Assembly (NCBI RefSeq): GCF_044502415.1
Contig: NZ_CP172402.1
DNA length: 64,000 nucleotides
Strand: one strand, 5' to 3'
From: Haloimpatiens lingqiaonensis
GTDB lineage: Bacteria > Bacillota > Clostridia > Clostridiales > Clostridiaceae
Part shown: positions 1 to 8,911 of the stretch, piece after piece
Numbering within the stretch: position 1 is the stretch's first letter
Layout: every line of letters begins with the position of its first letter
Notes under the pieces: generated by a model
What the model saw: only the letters and a program-made list of their open reading frames with translations
Database searches by the model: none
Told to the model about the DNA's origin: nothing
Made by a program: the position numbers and the translations under genes

Positions 1-45
1 TGGATAATCAATTCCTATCATTTCACAAAATTTTGTATGAAACAT
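1..45 (-). CDS. fabK: FabK-type enoyl-ACP reductase II, N-terminus only
   Basis: Only the first 15 codons lie in the window, reading leftward off the edge. The peptide MFHTKFCEMIGIDYP fits the start of FabK/nitronate-monooxygenase-type flavoproteins, which begin with an 'LGIxYPIIQGG' strand. Two ATGs occur in tandem; a GAGGTG ribosome site lies 5 bases before the second (45), which I take as the start. FabK would perform the last reduction in fatty-acid elongation, and its position after fabT-fabH-acpP matches clostridial fab operons. Identity rests on a short peptide plus context. Confidence 0.65.
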   Translation of the reverse strand, partial: MFHTKFCEMIGIDYP

Positions 46-172
46 CATAACACCTCTATATTTTCTGCTATAATATATTTGAACTATAATACCTAAACTT
101 TTTATTTATTTTATATTTGGGGAAATCTCTTTTGGTTTCCCTCTTTTTTATATTTTCCATTTATTTTATAAA

Positions 173-302
173 CAGAGCTCTTAGCTTCAGATGGAATTTT
201 TACTCCATCTGAAGGTTAGAGATCGTTATCCAGGGACGTAGCTGACGTTATCTCCCACTTTGTTAGAAGTGGGAGTATTACGGCAGGTAGTCATCGGATA
301 AA
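173..302 (+). repeat. Family A two-hairpin element, copy 1
   Basis: A 130-bp element beginning CAGAGCTC and ending GGATAAA, preceded by ATAAA. It contains one hairpin (CTTCAGATGGA/TCCATCTGAAG in this copy) and a second with stem CTCCCACTT/AAGTGGGAG inside an outer stem. Four more copies are at 26206, 27182, 50508 and 62910, all in this orientation. This copy separates acpP from fabK, so it lies inside the fab operon, where its hairpins could affect downstream expression (inference). Confidence 0.85.
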
Positions 303-409
303 CAGATTAACTGCTATAATACACCAAGCGGAATAGTTGTTACTAATTTATACCTTATATAAATACCAGCAATACTATTCCGTCTTGGATCTTTAAATAT
401 TCTTTTTTA

Positions 410-640
410 TTATTCTGTTTTTGATTCTACGTACTTAACTATGTCGCCTACTGTCTTCATATCCTCAATGTCTTCATTTGGTATTTCAATACCAAACTCA
501 TCTTCTAAAGACATAACAATTTCGAATATTTCTAATGAATCTACCCCTAAATCATCTGTAAATGTTGAAGATAACTTTACTTCCTCTTCATCTATTGATA
601 ATTGCCCTGCTATTATTTTTTTTATTTTTTCAAATACCAT
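410..640 (-). CDS. acpP: Acyl carrier protein
   Basis: 76 residues, the usual ACP length. The carrier serine is Ser35 in the DSLE motif (GVDSLEIFEIV), which takes the 4'-phosphopantetheine arm. The protein is acidic and predicted to be a small helical bundle in the cytosol that shuttles acyl intermediates between Fab enzymes. It lies 125 bases downstream of fabH on the same strand and upstream of fabK. A family A repeat immediately downstream separates it from fabK. Confidence 0.95.
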   Translation of the reverse strand: MVFEKIKKIIAGQLSIDEEEVKLSSTFTDDLGVDSLEIFEIVMSLEDEFGIEIPNEDIEDMKTVGDIVKYVESKTE

Positions 641-765
641 TTTTACTAGCTTCCTAAAATAATTAAATATTTTTATATGAAATTTTCTTTTTTATTAATA
701 TTAGCACCGTATAATTCTATAACATACCAAAAGCTACATCTTAAATTTCTAGTACATACTTTGTA

Positions 766-1752
766 TTACCATTGTATAAGGCTATAACCCCAGGTAAGTC
801 CTCCACCAAAGGCCACAAGTATAATCTTGTCACCCTTTTTTAAAAGTCCTTTTTTATTCATTTCATCTAAAGCTATTGGTACACTAGCACCAGAAGTATT
901 TCCATATTTATTTAAATTAATGTAGAACTTACTCTCATCTACACCTAATTTTTTAGCTGCGAAATCTATTATTCTTAAGTTAGCTTGATGAGGAACTATA
1001 TATTTAATATCTTCAATACTATATCCAGTGTTCTTAAGGGCTGCTGTTACACTATTTGCTATAGTAGTAACGGCAAATTTGAATATATCTTTTCCATTCA
1101 TACCTATTTTTAAGTTTCCCTCTAGTTCTTTTTCTAACACTTCTTTTTCTATATATGGATTCTCCACAAAAGCTGTTTTACAAGTTAATGAGGACCATTT
1201 ATCTCCTTCAGAAGCAATTTTTATATCCACTATAGCTTCCCTATGGCTGCTAGAAAGTACTGCAGCTCCAGCTCCATCTCCAAATAGTACACAGGTACCC
1301 CTATCTTTCCAATCTAATATTTTAGACAATACCTCTGCTCCTATAATCAATGCTTTTTTATATCTTCCGTCCTGCATAAAATTCCTAGCTATCTCCATAG
1401 CATATATAAATCCTGAACAAGCTGCAGATATATCAAAGCAAACTGCATTATGGACTCCTATTTTACTTTGAACCACGCAAGCAGTAGATGGAACAAAATA
1501 ATCTGGAGAAGTGGTAGCTACTATCATCAAGTCAATTTCCTCAGCAGTTATGTTTGCATCCTCCATAGCAGATATAGCCGCTTTAGCTGCCAAATCTGAA
1601 GTATTTTCTCCCTCACTTATTCTTCTCTCTCTTATTCCTGTTCTACTAGATATCCACTGATCATTAGTATCCATTATTTTTGATAAATCATCATTACTTA
1701 CAATCAATTCAGGAAGATAACTTCCTGTACCTATAATCTCTATACCATTCAT
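766..1752 (-). CDS. fabH: 3-oxoacyl-ACP synthase III (KAS III)
   Basis: Condenses acetyl-CoA with malonyl-ACP to start fatty-acid synthesis. 328 residues, the normal size. The catalytic triad is visible: Cys112 in AACSGF, His255 in PHQAN and Asn285 in YGNTSG. The C-terminal FGGGLTWG motif is also present. It follows fabT and precedes acpP on the minus strand, so it should be controlled by the FabT operators at 2305-2333. About 80 bases separate it from fabT; these include a short GTACCTAGCACC-type repeat (about 1792-1818). Confidence 0.96.
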   Translation of the reverse strand: MNGIEIIGTGSYLPELIVSNDDLSKIMDTNDQWISSRTGIRERRISEGENTSDLAAKAAISAMEDANITAEEIDLMIVATTSPDYFVPSTACVVQSKIGVHNAVCFDISAACSGFIYAMEIARNFMQDGRYKKALIIGAEVLSKILDWKDRGTCVLFGDGAGAAVLSSSHREAIVDIKIASEGDKWSSLTCKTAFVENPYIEKEVLEKELEGNLKIGMNGKDIFKFAVTTIANSVTAALKNTGYSIEDIKYIVPHQANLRIIDFAAKKLGVDESKFYINLNKYGNTSGASVPIALDEMNKKGLLKKGDKIILVAFGGGLTWGYSLIQW

Positions 1753-1832
1753 TTTTATACCTCTTATCTAAAGATATTTTTTACAACTCTCCAGTACCCA
1801 GCACCTAGTACCTAAACAGTGCCTAACAAATA

Positions 1833-2285
1833 CTACCTATGCAGATGATATTTTTCTTTAAAGAAATTGTTTAATTTATCTAAAGATTTTATTAGTATAT
1901 CCTCTTCTTGTTCTGTTAATCCCTCTATAGTAGCTTTAACCATGTCAGAGTGAAATTTTTCATGTACCCTGTAGGCTAGTTTGCCTTTTCTTGTAAGAGC
2001 AATTTTTACTACTCTTCTGTCTATTTCATCCCTTTTTCTTTCTACATATCCCTTTTTAACTAAGTTATTTATGGCTGTAGTAAGAGTGCCCACTGTTATA
2101 TCCAGTGTTTTGCCCACTTCAGTCATGGTTTTAGGCTCATACATACCTATAGCTTCTATAGTGTGTATTTCTGTAATAGATAATTCACTAAAAGCCCCTT
2201 CTTTTAGAGCTTTTTGCTCTATTTCCAATATATCATTAAAAGTTTCCACTAAAAGTTCATTTAAAACATTGAACGATTTTTTCAT
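1833..2285 (-). CDS. fabT: MarR-family fatty-acid synthesis repressor
   Basis: A winged-helix MarR protein, the first gene of the fab operon. The recognition region (TMTEVGKTLDITVGTLTTAINNLVKKGYVERKRDEIDRR, not all contiguous core) and wing are intact. I choose the ATG at 2285 because GGTGGTGAT lies 7 bases ahead; an upstream in-frame ATG at 2300 has no ribosome site. About 150 residues from this start. In Firmicutes FabT binds TTTGA-N3-TCAAA palindromes with acyl-ACP as corepressor. Two such sites sit in its own promoter, so autoregulation is expected. Confidence 0.88.
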   Translation of the reverse strand: MKKSFNVLNELLVETFNDILEIEQKALKEGAFSELSITEIHTIEAIGMYEPKTMTEVGKTLDITVGTLTTAINNLVKKGYVERKRDEIDRRVVKIALTRKGKLAYRVHEKFHSDMVKATIEGLTEQEEDILIKSLDKLNNFFKEKYHLHR

Positions 2286-2304
2286 TTTTATCACCACCAT
2301 TAAC

Positions 2305-2361
2305 TTTGACCATCAAATATTTTGATAATCAAAGTATATACGAATTAGGTTTTTATGTCAA
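2305..2361 (-). promoter_or_regulatory. fabT promoter with two FabT operators
   Basis: Reading on the minus strand: -35 TTGACA (2356-2361), 17-base spacer, -10 TATACT (2333-2338). A palindrome TTTGATTATCAAA (2321-2333) overlaps the last base of the -10, and a second, TTTGATGGTCAAA (2305-2317), lies 16 bases further on. Both match the known FabT/MarR consensus in Firmicutes. Their position predicts repression by blocking polymerase. Confidence 0.85.
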
Positions 2362-2490
2362 TAAATTTTTTGATTATTCTTCTAATTTTACCCAAAACCA
2401 TTAAAAATTAATCTTTTGTTCATAAATAAAAGACCGCATAACTTTAGAACCTAATTTCCAAAGCCACGCAGCCTTCTTTAAATTTATTAA

Positions 2491-2622
2491 TTCAACTTTC
2501 GCAGTTATAAAATAAAAATATAAAATTTGCAGGTAAATAATACTTAGTTAGGTACTAGGTTCTAGGTGCTAGGTACTAGGTGCTAAGTGCTAGGTACTAG
2601 GTACTAGGTGCTAGATATAGTC
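2491..2622. repeat. Family B end plus GGTACTAGGTGCTAG-type tandem repeat
   Basis: The gap 2362-2722 has no gene. From 2491 it carries a family B inverted-repeat end (TTCAACTTTCGCAGTTATAA), then roughly 2549-2620 a degenerate tandem repeat of GGTACTAG/GGTGCTAG units. A related run of CACTAGC-like units follows up to about 2715. Similar short repeats occur at 1792, 10797, 37040 and 38195. Confidence 0.7.
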
Positions 2623-2722
2623 ACTATATTTAAAACACAAACTTCCTTAATATCACTTAACTACAACACCAACTCTCTAGCACACTAGCAAACTGGCACA
2701 CTAGCCCACTAAATACGGCACA

Positions 2723-3511
2723 CTAAATAAGCCCTCTCTCCACCATATCTGTCACCGCAAAAGTAGCCACATCATCCGCATACTTTCCTGGTCCAAAACC
2801 TGCATCATATCCTAACTCTTTAGCTAATTCGTGAGTTATTCTTGGTCCTCCACATATCAAAACTATCTTATCTCTTAAGCCTTCTGCCTCTAAAAGTTCT
2901 ACAAGATTAGTTAAATTTTGAATGTGTACATTCTTTTGTGTTACTGTCTGTGATACCAAAAGCACATCTGCTTTTACTTCTATAGCTTTCTTTATAAAGT
3001 CTTCATTTTCCACTTGGCTTCCTAAATTATAAGCTTCTATCATCTGATATCTTTCAAGACCATAATGTCCTGCGTAGCCCTTCATGTTCATTACAGCATC
3101 TATTCCAACAGTATGGGCATCTGTACCTGTACTAGCACCTAATATAACTATTTTTCTCTTTATATGCTCTCTTATATAATCATCCACTTCCTCCATAGAC
3201 ATAGTGTCTACTTCTACAGATTGAACATGAATAGACTCATAATCTATAGTTTCTGTACAACTTCCGTATGCCACAAAGAAAGTAAAGTTTTTGTCTAATG
3301 CCTTATGATGAACTATAGAAGGCTCTAGCAAACCCATTTTTTTAACTAATTGCTTTGCTGCCTCTACTGCCTTATCTCCATCAGGCACTGGTAGTGTAAA
3401 GCTTAATTGTACTTTACCGTCATTCATGGTATCTCCATAAGGCTTAATTTTAGTTAAATCTAATGTTTTGTCAAATTCTTTTTTATCTGTTGAATACAAA
3501 CCTGCGCTCAT
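2723..3511 (-). CDS. kamE: D-lysine 5,6-aminomutase, beta (B12/PLP) subunit
   Basis: Partner of KamD in the adenosylcobalamin- and PLP-dependent migration of the epsilon-amino group of lysine/beta-lysine. 262 residues, a standard length. The B12-binding motif is DAHTVG with His133 as the lower cobalt ligand, and Lys144 (in MNMKGYAG) is at the position of the known PLP-binding lysine of this subunit. A C-terminal Rossmann-like B12 domain follows (ILVLVSQTV, ICGGPR). It overlaps the kamD stop by one base and is the last gene of the lysine operon. Confidence 0.96.
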   Translation of the reverse strand: MSAGLYSTDKKEFDKTLDLTKIKPYGDTMNDGKVQLSFTLPVPDGDKAVEAAKQLVKKMGLLEPSIVHHKALDKNFTFFVAYGSCTETIDYESIHVQSVEVDTMSMEEVDDYIREHIKRKIVILGASTGTDAHTVGIDAVMNMKGYAGHYGLERYQMIEAYNLGSQVENEDFIKKAIEVKADVLLVSQTVTQKNVHIQNLTNLVELLEAEGLRDKIVLICGGPRITHELAKELGYDAGFGPGKYADDVATFAVTDMVERGLI

Positions 3512-5067
3512 TATTTTTCACCCCCAAGCATAAGGTCTATAAATGGATTAAAGTATTTTGAGTCCTTTTGTACAACCCCTTCACGTCCTTTTCCACCATC
3601 TATAGGTCTCTTTATGTTGGCAAACTTACCTTTTTCTATGGTTGTAAATAAACCTTCCTTTTCTATATCTCTCAAAAGATTATATGCATTATTTAAAACT
3701 TCATCTGCTCTCTTTTGAATTATTCCTCCGTCCTTAAAGGTTATTTCACTTCCAAAATCCTTCATATTACTAAATATATATCTTGCATTTTCAATAGCCA
3801 AAGCTCTATCAGACATAAATGGAGTATGAATTGCCTCTGTTAACATTCCAAGTAAGTGAATCTTCTGTCCAGTCATTATCGTTACCATATTAAACAACGC
3901 ATCTTGCACTTGACCTTTAAATATGTCTCCGGTCATAAATTTAGTTGGAGGCATGTATTTTAAAGGCGCCTTAGAAAATATTTCTCTTGCCATTTGAGCT
4001 TGAGATAACTCATATAGGAATCCATTTTCTAGCTCTGGATTCATTTCAAAAGCATGTCCTAATCCCTGCTGCTCTTCTGGTAATCCTGCCATCAAAGCAA
4101 ATTGCTCATTTATAAATTGGGAAGCTAATACTGTATGAGCCTCTTCCACTGCATCAGATGTGGTTAAATAATTGTCTTCCCCTGTGTTTATAATTACTCC
4201 TGCATAACCATTTATAACCCTTGAGAAGAATTGATCTATCATGGTTCTCTTCATATTTATGTCTCTAAATAAAATTCCATATAAAGCATCATTCAGCATT
4301 ACGTCAAGTCTTTCAATAGCTCCCATTGCTGCAATTTCTGGCATACAAAGTCCTGAGCAATAATTACAAAGTCTTATATATCTATGAAGTTCTTCTCCTA
4401 CCTCATCTAAAGCTTTTCTCATAAGTCTAAAGTTTTCCTGAGTAGCAACAGTTCCTCCAAAACCTTCAGTGGTTTCTCCATATGGTACATAGTCAAGAAG
4501 GCTTTGTCCTGTAGTTCTAATAACAGCAATTACATCTGCACCTTGTCTTGCAGCAGCTACTGCTTGTGTTATATCCTCATGTATATTACCTGTAGCAACT
4601 ATTAAATATAAATAAGGTCCTTCCTTATCTCCAAATTCCTTAAGCTTTTCTTCCCTTTTATTTCTATTTTCCTTTATTTTTTTTACATATTTTTTAGCTT
4701 CAGCAATTACTGCCATCTTTATTTCAAACTCATCATTCATAGGAAGCTTGGTTAAGTCTAATTCTCCTCTAGAAACCTTCTCTGCTATTTCCTGAGGAGT
4801 TAATTTAGTTTCTACCATAGCATTTCCTATAAAGTTAGCTGCCCCAATTGAAAGTCCATTGCCCTTTTTAATATTGTCCACTACTACATTTGGAAGTGGT
4901 ACGTTTAATTCATCCACTCCATCTATTCCAAGTAATCTGCAAATAGTTCTCTCCACAGTTACTGTAGTATGTCTGTCTATAAAATCTTGTGTTTCCTTGG
5001 CAATATTTCTAGAGCATTCTCTGGCTTTATTTACAACTTCCCAGTTTAAATTTAATTTACTTTCCAT
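3511..5067 (-). CDS. kamD: D-lysine 5,6-aminomutase, alpha subunit
   Basis: The large TIM-barrel subunit of the aminomutase, acting with KamE in lysine fermentation to acetate and butyrate. About 518 residues from the ATG at 5067, which has GGGGGAG five bases upstream; a GTG at 5073 is too close to that site. Family features include TTGQSLLDYVPYGETTEGFGG (positions about 185-205) and the central RLCNYCSGLCMPE segment. It starts right after the kamC stop (5070), and its own stop overlaps kamE. Confidence 0.95.
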   Translation of the reverse strand: MESKLNLNWEVVNKARECSRNIAKETQDFIDRHTTVTVERTICRLLGIDGVDELNVPLPNVVVDNIKKGNGLSIGAANFIGNAMVETKLTPQEIAEKVSRGELDLTKLPMNDEFEIKMAVIAEAKKYVKKIKENRNKREEKLKEFGDKEGPYLYLIVATGNIHEDITQAVAAARQGADVIAVIRTTGQSLLDYVPYGETTEGFGGTVATQENFRLMRKALDEVGEELHRYIRLCNYCSGLCMPEIAAMGAIERLDVMLNDALYGILFRDINMKRTMIDQFFSRVINGYAGVIINTGEDNYLTTSDAVEEAHTVLASQFINEQFALMAGLPEEQQGLGHAFEMNPELENGFLYELSQAQMAREIFSKAPLKYMPPTKFMTGDIFKGQVQDALFNMVTIMTGQKIHLLGMLTEAIHTPFMSDRALAIENARYIFSNMKDFGSEITFKDGGIIQKRADEVLNNAYNLLRDIEKEGLFTTIEKGKFANIKRPIDGGKGREGVVQKDSKYFNPFIDLMLGGEK

Positions 5068-5069
5068 GT

Positions 5070-6539
5070 TCACTCCCCCTTTTCATAAAATTTTTTTATT
5101 ATGTCCACTATCCCATCTTCAATTCCCAGTAGTGTAGCTATATTTAGAGCATCCTTTGGTACCTTGTTCTTCCTTGATACCCTCTCCAACCTATAATCCA
5201 TATGTTCTTGAATTATTTCTACAGATGCTCCCTTATTTAAATCTATCTTCCTCTTTAGAATTTCAAAATTCACATTTTTAAGTCCAATAACTTGATAATG
5301 AACCATTCCCTTTTCAACTACACCATCATAGTGAGTAGATATTAACGTCACTGAATTGAATTTTTTTAAATACCTACATAGAGCTTTTACAAGATAGCAT
5401 CCCTCTTTAGGGTTTGTGCCTCTTGCAAACTCATCTAAAACAATAAATCCTTGCCATCTTTTAGCACATTCTATTACAGAATTAAGCCTTATTATTTCTG
5501 CCCCAAAAGTACTTAATCCCTTAGATATAGATTGCATATCATCTGATATAAATCCTATAAAATCTACAATTGGAATAATAGCTTCTTCGCAAAACACAAA
5601 AAATCCATGGCTTGCCAAAAACACATTCAAAACTGCTGTTTTCAGCGTTACACTTTTTCCCCCCATATTGGCCCCTGTTATAATAGATACACCTTCTCTT
5701 AAATCAACACTTATAGGTGTAAATTCTTTGCCTTTCTTTTCTAATAACTCTTTTATTTGAGGGTTCACTGCATTTTTTAAATTTATTCTCATTTCATCAC
5801 ATATAATTGGTTTTATTCCACCATACCTTATTGATAGCTTCCCCTTAGCCATCAATAAATCTAAAAATCCAATAATATAAATATCTTTATCTATTTTTTC
5901 CACATATGCGGCTAATTCTTTTGTCAGCCTTTTTCTTATTTTAAATTCTTCCCCATCTTCTAAAATTACATAATTTAACCGTTCTTCTTTTAACACTTTT
6001 ATTTTTTCTTCATCTATCTCTAATAGTATTCTTTCTTCTAAAGCTCTTTTTTTATCTCTTATTTCTTTTAACTTACTAGAATAAGCATCATAAATGTAAA
6101 AAGTGGGCATGTGCTTGTTTTCCGGATCCAAAAGCTTAAAAGCACCACTTAAGTCCTCTAAATAAAGTTCTGGTATGTTTAACTGTAAATTGTTTAAAGC
6201 CTTAATTATATCATCAATCAAACTGCAAAAACTCTTAATTTCAAAGAGTTCTACGTCATCTAATATATTTAGTTCCCTACATCTTTTTATTGAATTTCTT
6301 ATATCTTTCACCTTACAAAAGGCACATTCTATTTTTCCAAATTCCCCTTCATTGACTTGTAATCCCCTAATTATTTTCTCTAAATTATCTAGTTCGTATA
6401 TAAGTTTTTCCTTGTCTTTTCTCTGGAAAGGCTTTAAATTCTTTTTTTTATCTCTTCCGTAACAGGTCATTACATTTAGCTCATCCATTATAAATTGAAA
6501 CCCTACTTGAGCCTTTTGACTTTCATCTAAAAACCTCAT
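5070..6539 (-). CDS. kamC: MutS-like ATPase of the lysine operon (KamC type)
   Basis: 489 residues with only the C-terminal MutS-type ATPase: Walker A GANMGGKS at 289-296, Walker B FIVLDEFARG near 365 and a MutS-like 'STHYDG' switch. The N-terminal half is helical and lacks the mismatch-recognition domain, so DNA repair is unlikely. MutS-like proteins of this kind recur in lysine and ornithine aminomutase operons, where a role in aminomutase assembly or reactivation has been suggested; that function is inference. It is flush with kamB upstream (stop at 6540) and kamD downstream. Name assigned by operon position. Confidence 0.75.
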   Translation of the reverse strand: MRFLDESQKAQVGFQFIMDELNVMTCYGRDKKKNLKPFQRKDKEKLIYELDNLEKIIRGLQVNEGEFGKIECAFCKVKDIRNSIKRCRELNILDDVELFEIKSFCSLIDDIIKALNNLQLNIPELYLEDLSGAFKLLDPENKHMPTFYIYDAYSSKLKEIRDKKRALEERILLEIDEEKIKVLKEERLNYVILEDGEEFKIRKRLTKELAAYVEKIDKDIYIIGFLDLLMAKGKLSIRYGGIKPIICDEMRINLKNAVNPQIKELLEKKGKEFTPISVDLREGVSIITGANMGGKSVTLKTAVLNVFLASHGFFVFCEEAIIPIVDFIGFISDDMQSISKGLSTFGAEIIRLNSVIECAKRWQGFIVLDEFARGTNPKEGCYLVKALCRYLKKFNSVTLISTHYDGVVEKGMVHYQVIGLKNVNFEILKRKIDLNKGASVEIIQEHMDYRLERVSRKNKVPKDALNIATLLGIEDGIVDIIKKFYEKGE

Positions 6540-7569
6540 TTAATCGCCTCCCATTACGTCTATAACTGGTATACTTACTTTCTTTCTAATTTTTTTTATA
6601 AATTCATCCCTAGAAAATTCATATCCATAAGGAGATGTAGGATTTACAGTTACACATATCACATTTATAGTGTTTACCCCTTTAATTTTTCCCCCTAATT
6701 TTTCAAACTTATGTAACGTATCTTTTTTTATAAATATTTTTGTACCATCTTCTACTAATATGGTTTTATCTCTAATTTTATCTGGGTATTTACATATATC
6801 CTCTAAAAACTTATCTGAAAGAATTCCTTTAACTACAATATATTTTGAATTTCCCCCTAATTTGTCTATCAACAACTTAGCTCCTTCTAAAGCCATTAAA
6901 ACATCTATTTTTTCTATACTTCCATCCCCATTTATTATCCCCAACTTATAATTTTCATATATTAAATTTGCTTTCCTTCTTACTTCTTCATCATTAATTC
7001 CTTCTATTGATAGATTTTTCAGTGTATCCACTGTGCTCTCCACCACTTTATTCATGTCTCTATCTAAAGCTGCCCCCGTTGATAATATAGCAGCTTCTGT
7101 AATTACAGGACATGCACTGCTTTTTCTACTTATAGCACCATCAACCAAAACCATTTGGCATCCGAATTCCAAAAGTTTATGGCATACATATGATATATAT
7201 GTATTTATTGAAGGTCCCCCTAGTTCTATATATCCGTCACTTAATGCTCTAACTATTATAACCTCTCCCATGGGTGTATTTATGCCCGTGGTATAAATAA
7301 TCTCCCGCGTTATATCCCCGTTTAATAAACACTGCTTAGCTGTGGCTATCATAGTACCCTTTTCTACATATATTTTAGGTTTTTCCGTACTTGTTACCCT
7401 ATCTACTTCTTCACCATCTCTTCCTATGGAAGTAAGTCCAAGGGAGAAGCCTCCCCCTTGAACTATTTATTAAATGATTTAATACAGTAGTTTTACCTAC
7501 GTTTTTATCCATACCTATTATGGATAAACTGTTGTATTTGTCTACAATGTCTAGTAGACTAATCTTCAT
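6540..7569 (-). pseudogene. kamB: KamB-type P-loop protein, frameshifted
   Basis: The N-terminus starts at ATG 7569, overlapping the end of kamA by 11 bases, and reads MKISLLDIVDKYNSLSIIGM then DKNVGKTT (P-loop) as far as LINSSRG. There the frame is lost at a run of five G (7453-7457). Removing one G restores GFSLGLTSIGRDGEEVD and joins the long downstream frame, giving about 343 residues. As written, translation stops after about 52 codons. An internal ATG at 7352 could produce a 270-residue product lacking the P-loop. The gene probably partners the MutS-like KamC. Sequencing error in the G run is the main alternative to a real mutation. Confidence 0.75.
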
Positions 7570-8818
7570 TATGTTTCCCTCTTAAATTTCTTTCCAATCC
7601 TACAGGCTCCAATGCCATTTTTTCATCCTTTATAAGTGAAGCAACCCCTATAAGCTTATCTTTTCTCTTTTTCTCACATACTTCACAATGACATTCTGAA
7701 TGATAATCTTTTGGTTCCTTGTAAGTAGTTATAACGCCTTCAAAGTTTCTAAGAATAACTCTATTTTCCCCTTGAGATATTACGTAGTTTGGCATTACAG
7801 GTATCTTACCGCCACCACCAGGTGCATCTACAACAAAGGTAGGAATACAGAATCCTGATGTATGTCCTCTTAATCCTTCCATTATCTCTATGCCTTTGGA
7901 TACTGATGTTCTAAAGTGCTCAAGTCCCATAGACAAGTCACATTGGTAGATATAGTAAGGTCTTACTCTTATTTTTACCAATTCGTGAACTAGCTCTCTC
8001 ATTACATGAACACAGTCATTTACACCCTTAAGTAAAACTGATTGGTTTCCAAGAGGTACACCTGCATCTGCTAATTTTGCACAAGCTCTTCTTGAATCCT
8101 CTGTTATTTCATTTGGATGGTTAAAGTGAGTATTTAACCAAACTGGATGATATTTTTTAAGCATATTTACAAGCTCATCTGTAATTCTCATAGGAAGAAC
8201 TACTGGTGCTCTTGAGCCTATTCTTACTATTTCCACATGAGGTATTGCTCTTAATTTCTTTATTATATATTCCAAAACATCATCAGAAACTAAAAGAGCA
8301 TCTCCGCCAGATAATAAAACATCTCTCACTGAAGGCGTATTTGCTATATACTCTATAGCCTTGTCAATTTGTTCCATTGGAAGAGACTTGTCATTATGTC
8401 CTGCAAATCTTCTTCTTGTACAATGTCTGCAATACATAGAACATTGATCTGTTATTAAGAAAAGTACTCTATCTGGATATCTATGCGTTAATCCAGGCAC
8501 TGGTGAATCTGTATCTTCGTGTAATGGGTCAAGTAGGTCAGCCTCTGATTTGTGCAATTCTAAAGCTGTTGGAATTGCCTCTTTTCTTATAGGGTCAAAA
8601 GGATCATTAATGTCAATTAAAGATAGGTAATATGGAGTTATTGCCATTCTTAAAGTATTTGTACAAGTTCTAACTCCTTCCTCTTCTTCTGCAGTAAGAG
8701 GTATATATTTTTTAAGTTCATCAACATTTTCTATTCTATTTTTAACTTGCCATTTCCAACTATACCACTCTTCATCGCTTACATTCGGAAATAGTTCCTG
8801 CCTTCGATTTACCTTCAA
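7559..8818 (-). CDS. kamA: L-lysine 2,3-aminomutase
   Basis: Radical SAM enzyme converting L-lysine to beta-lysine, the first step of the pathway. 419 residues. The cluster motif is Cys126-x3-Cys130-x2-Cys133 (CSMYCRHC), and the PLP-binding lysine is in GGGGKIPVMPNYV near residue 338. A C-terminal CHCEVC motif is typical of the clostridial enzyme and binds zinc. Strong similarity throughout to the known clostridial protein. Its stop codon overlaps the kamB start. Confidence 0.97.
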   Translation of the reverse strand: MKVNRRQELFPNVSDEEWYSWKWQVKNRIENVDELKKYIPLTAEEEEGVRTCTNTLRMAITPYYLSLIDINDPFDPIRKEAIPTALELHKSEADLLDPLHEDTDSPVPGLTHRYPDRVLFLITDQCSMYCRHCTRRRFAGHNDKSLPMEQIDKAIEYIANTPSVRDVLLSGGDALLVSDDVLEYIIKKLRAIPHVEIVRIGSRAPVVLPMRITDELVNMLKKYHPVWLNTHFNHPNEITEDSRRACAKLADAGVPLGNQSVLLKGVNDCVHVMRELVHELVKIRVRPYYIYQCDLSMGLEHFRTSVSKGIEIMEGLRGHTSGFCIPTFVVDAPGGGGKIPVMPNYVISQGENRVILRNFEGVITTYKEPKDYHSECHCEVCEKKRKDKLIGVASLIKDEKMALEPVGLERNLRGKHNED

Positions 8819-8911
8819 GATAATTCCCCCTATTTATTAATTTATTTTTATATCCCCAATTTTATTGTTAATTTTTAAATGTCAAGCTCCTATAGGGAAC
8901 TAGTTATTACT

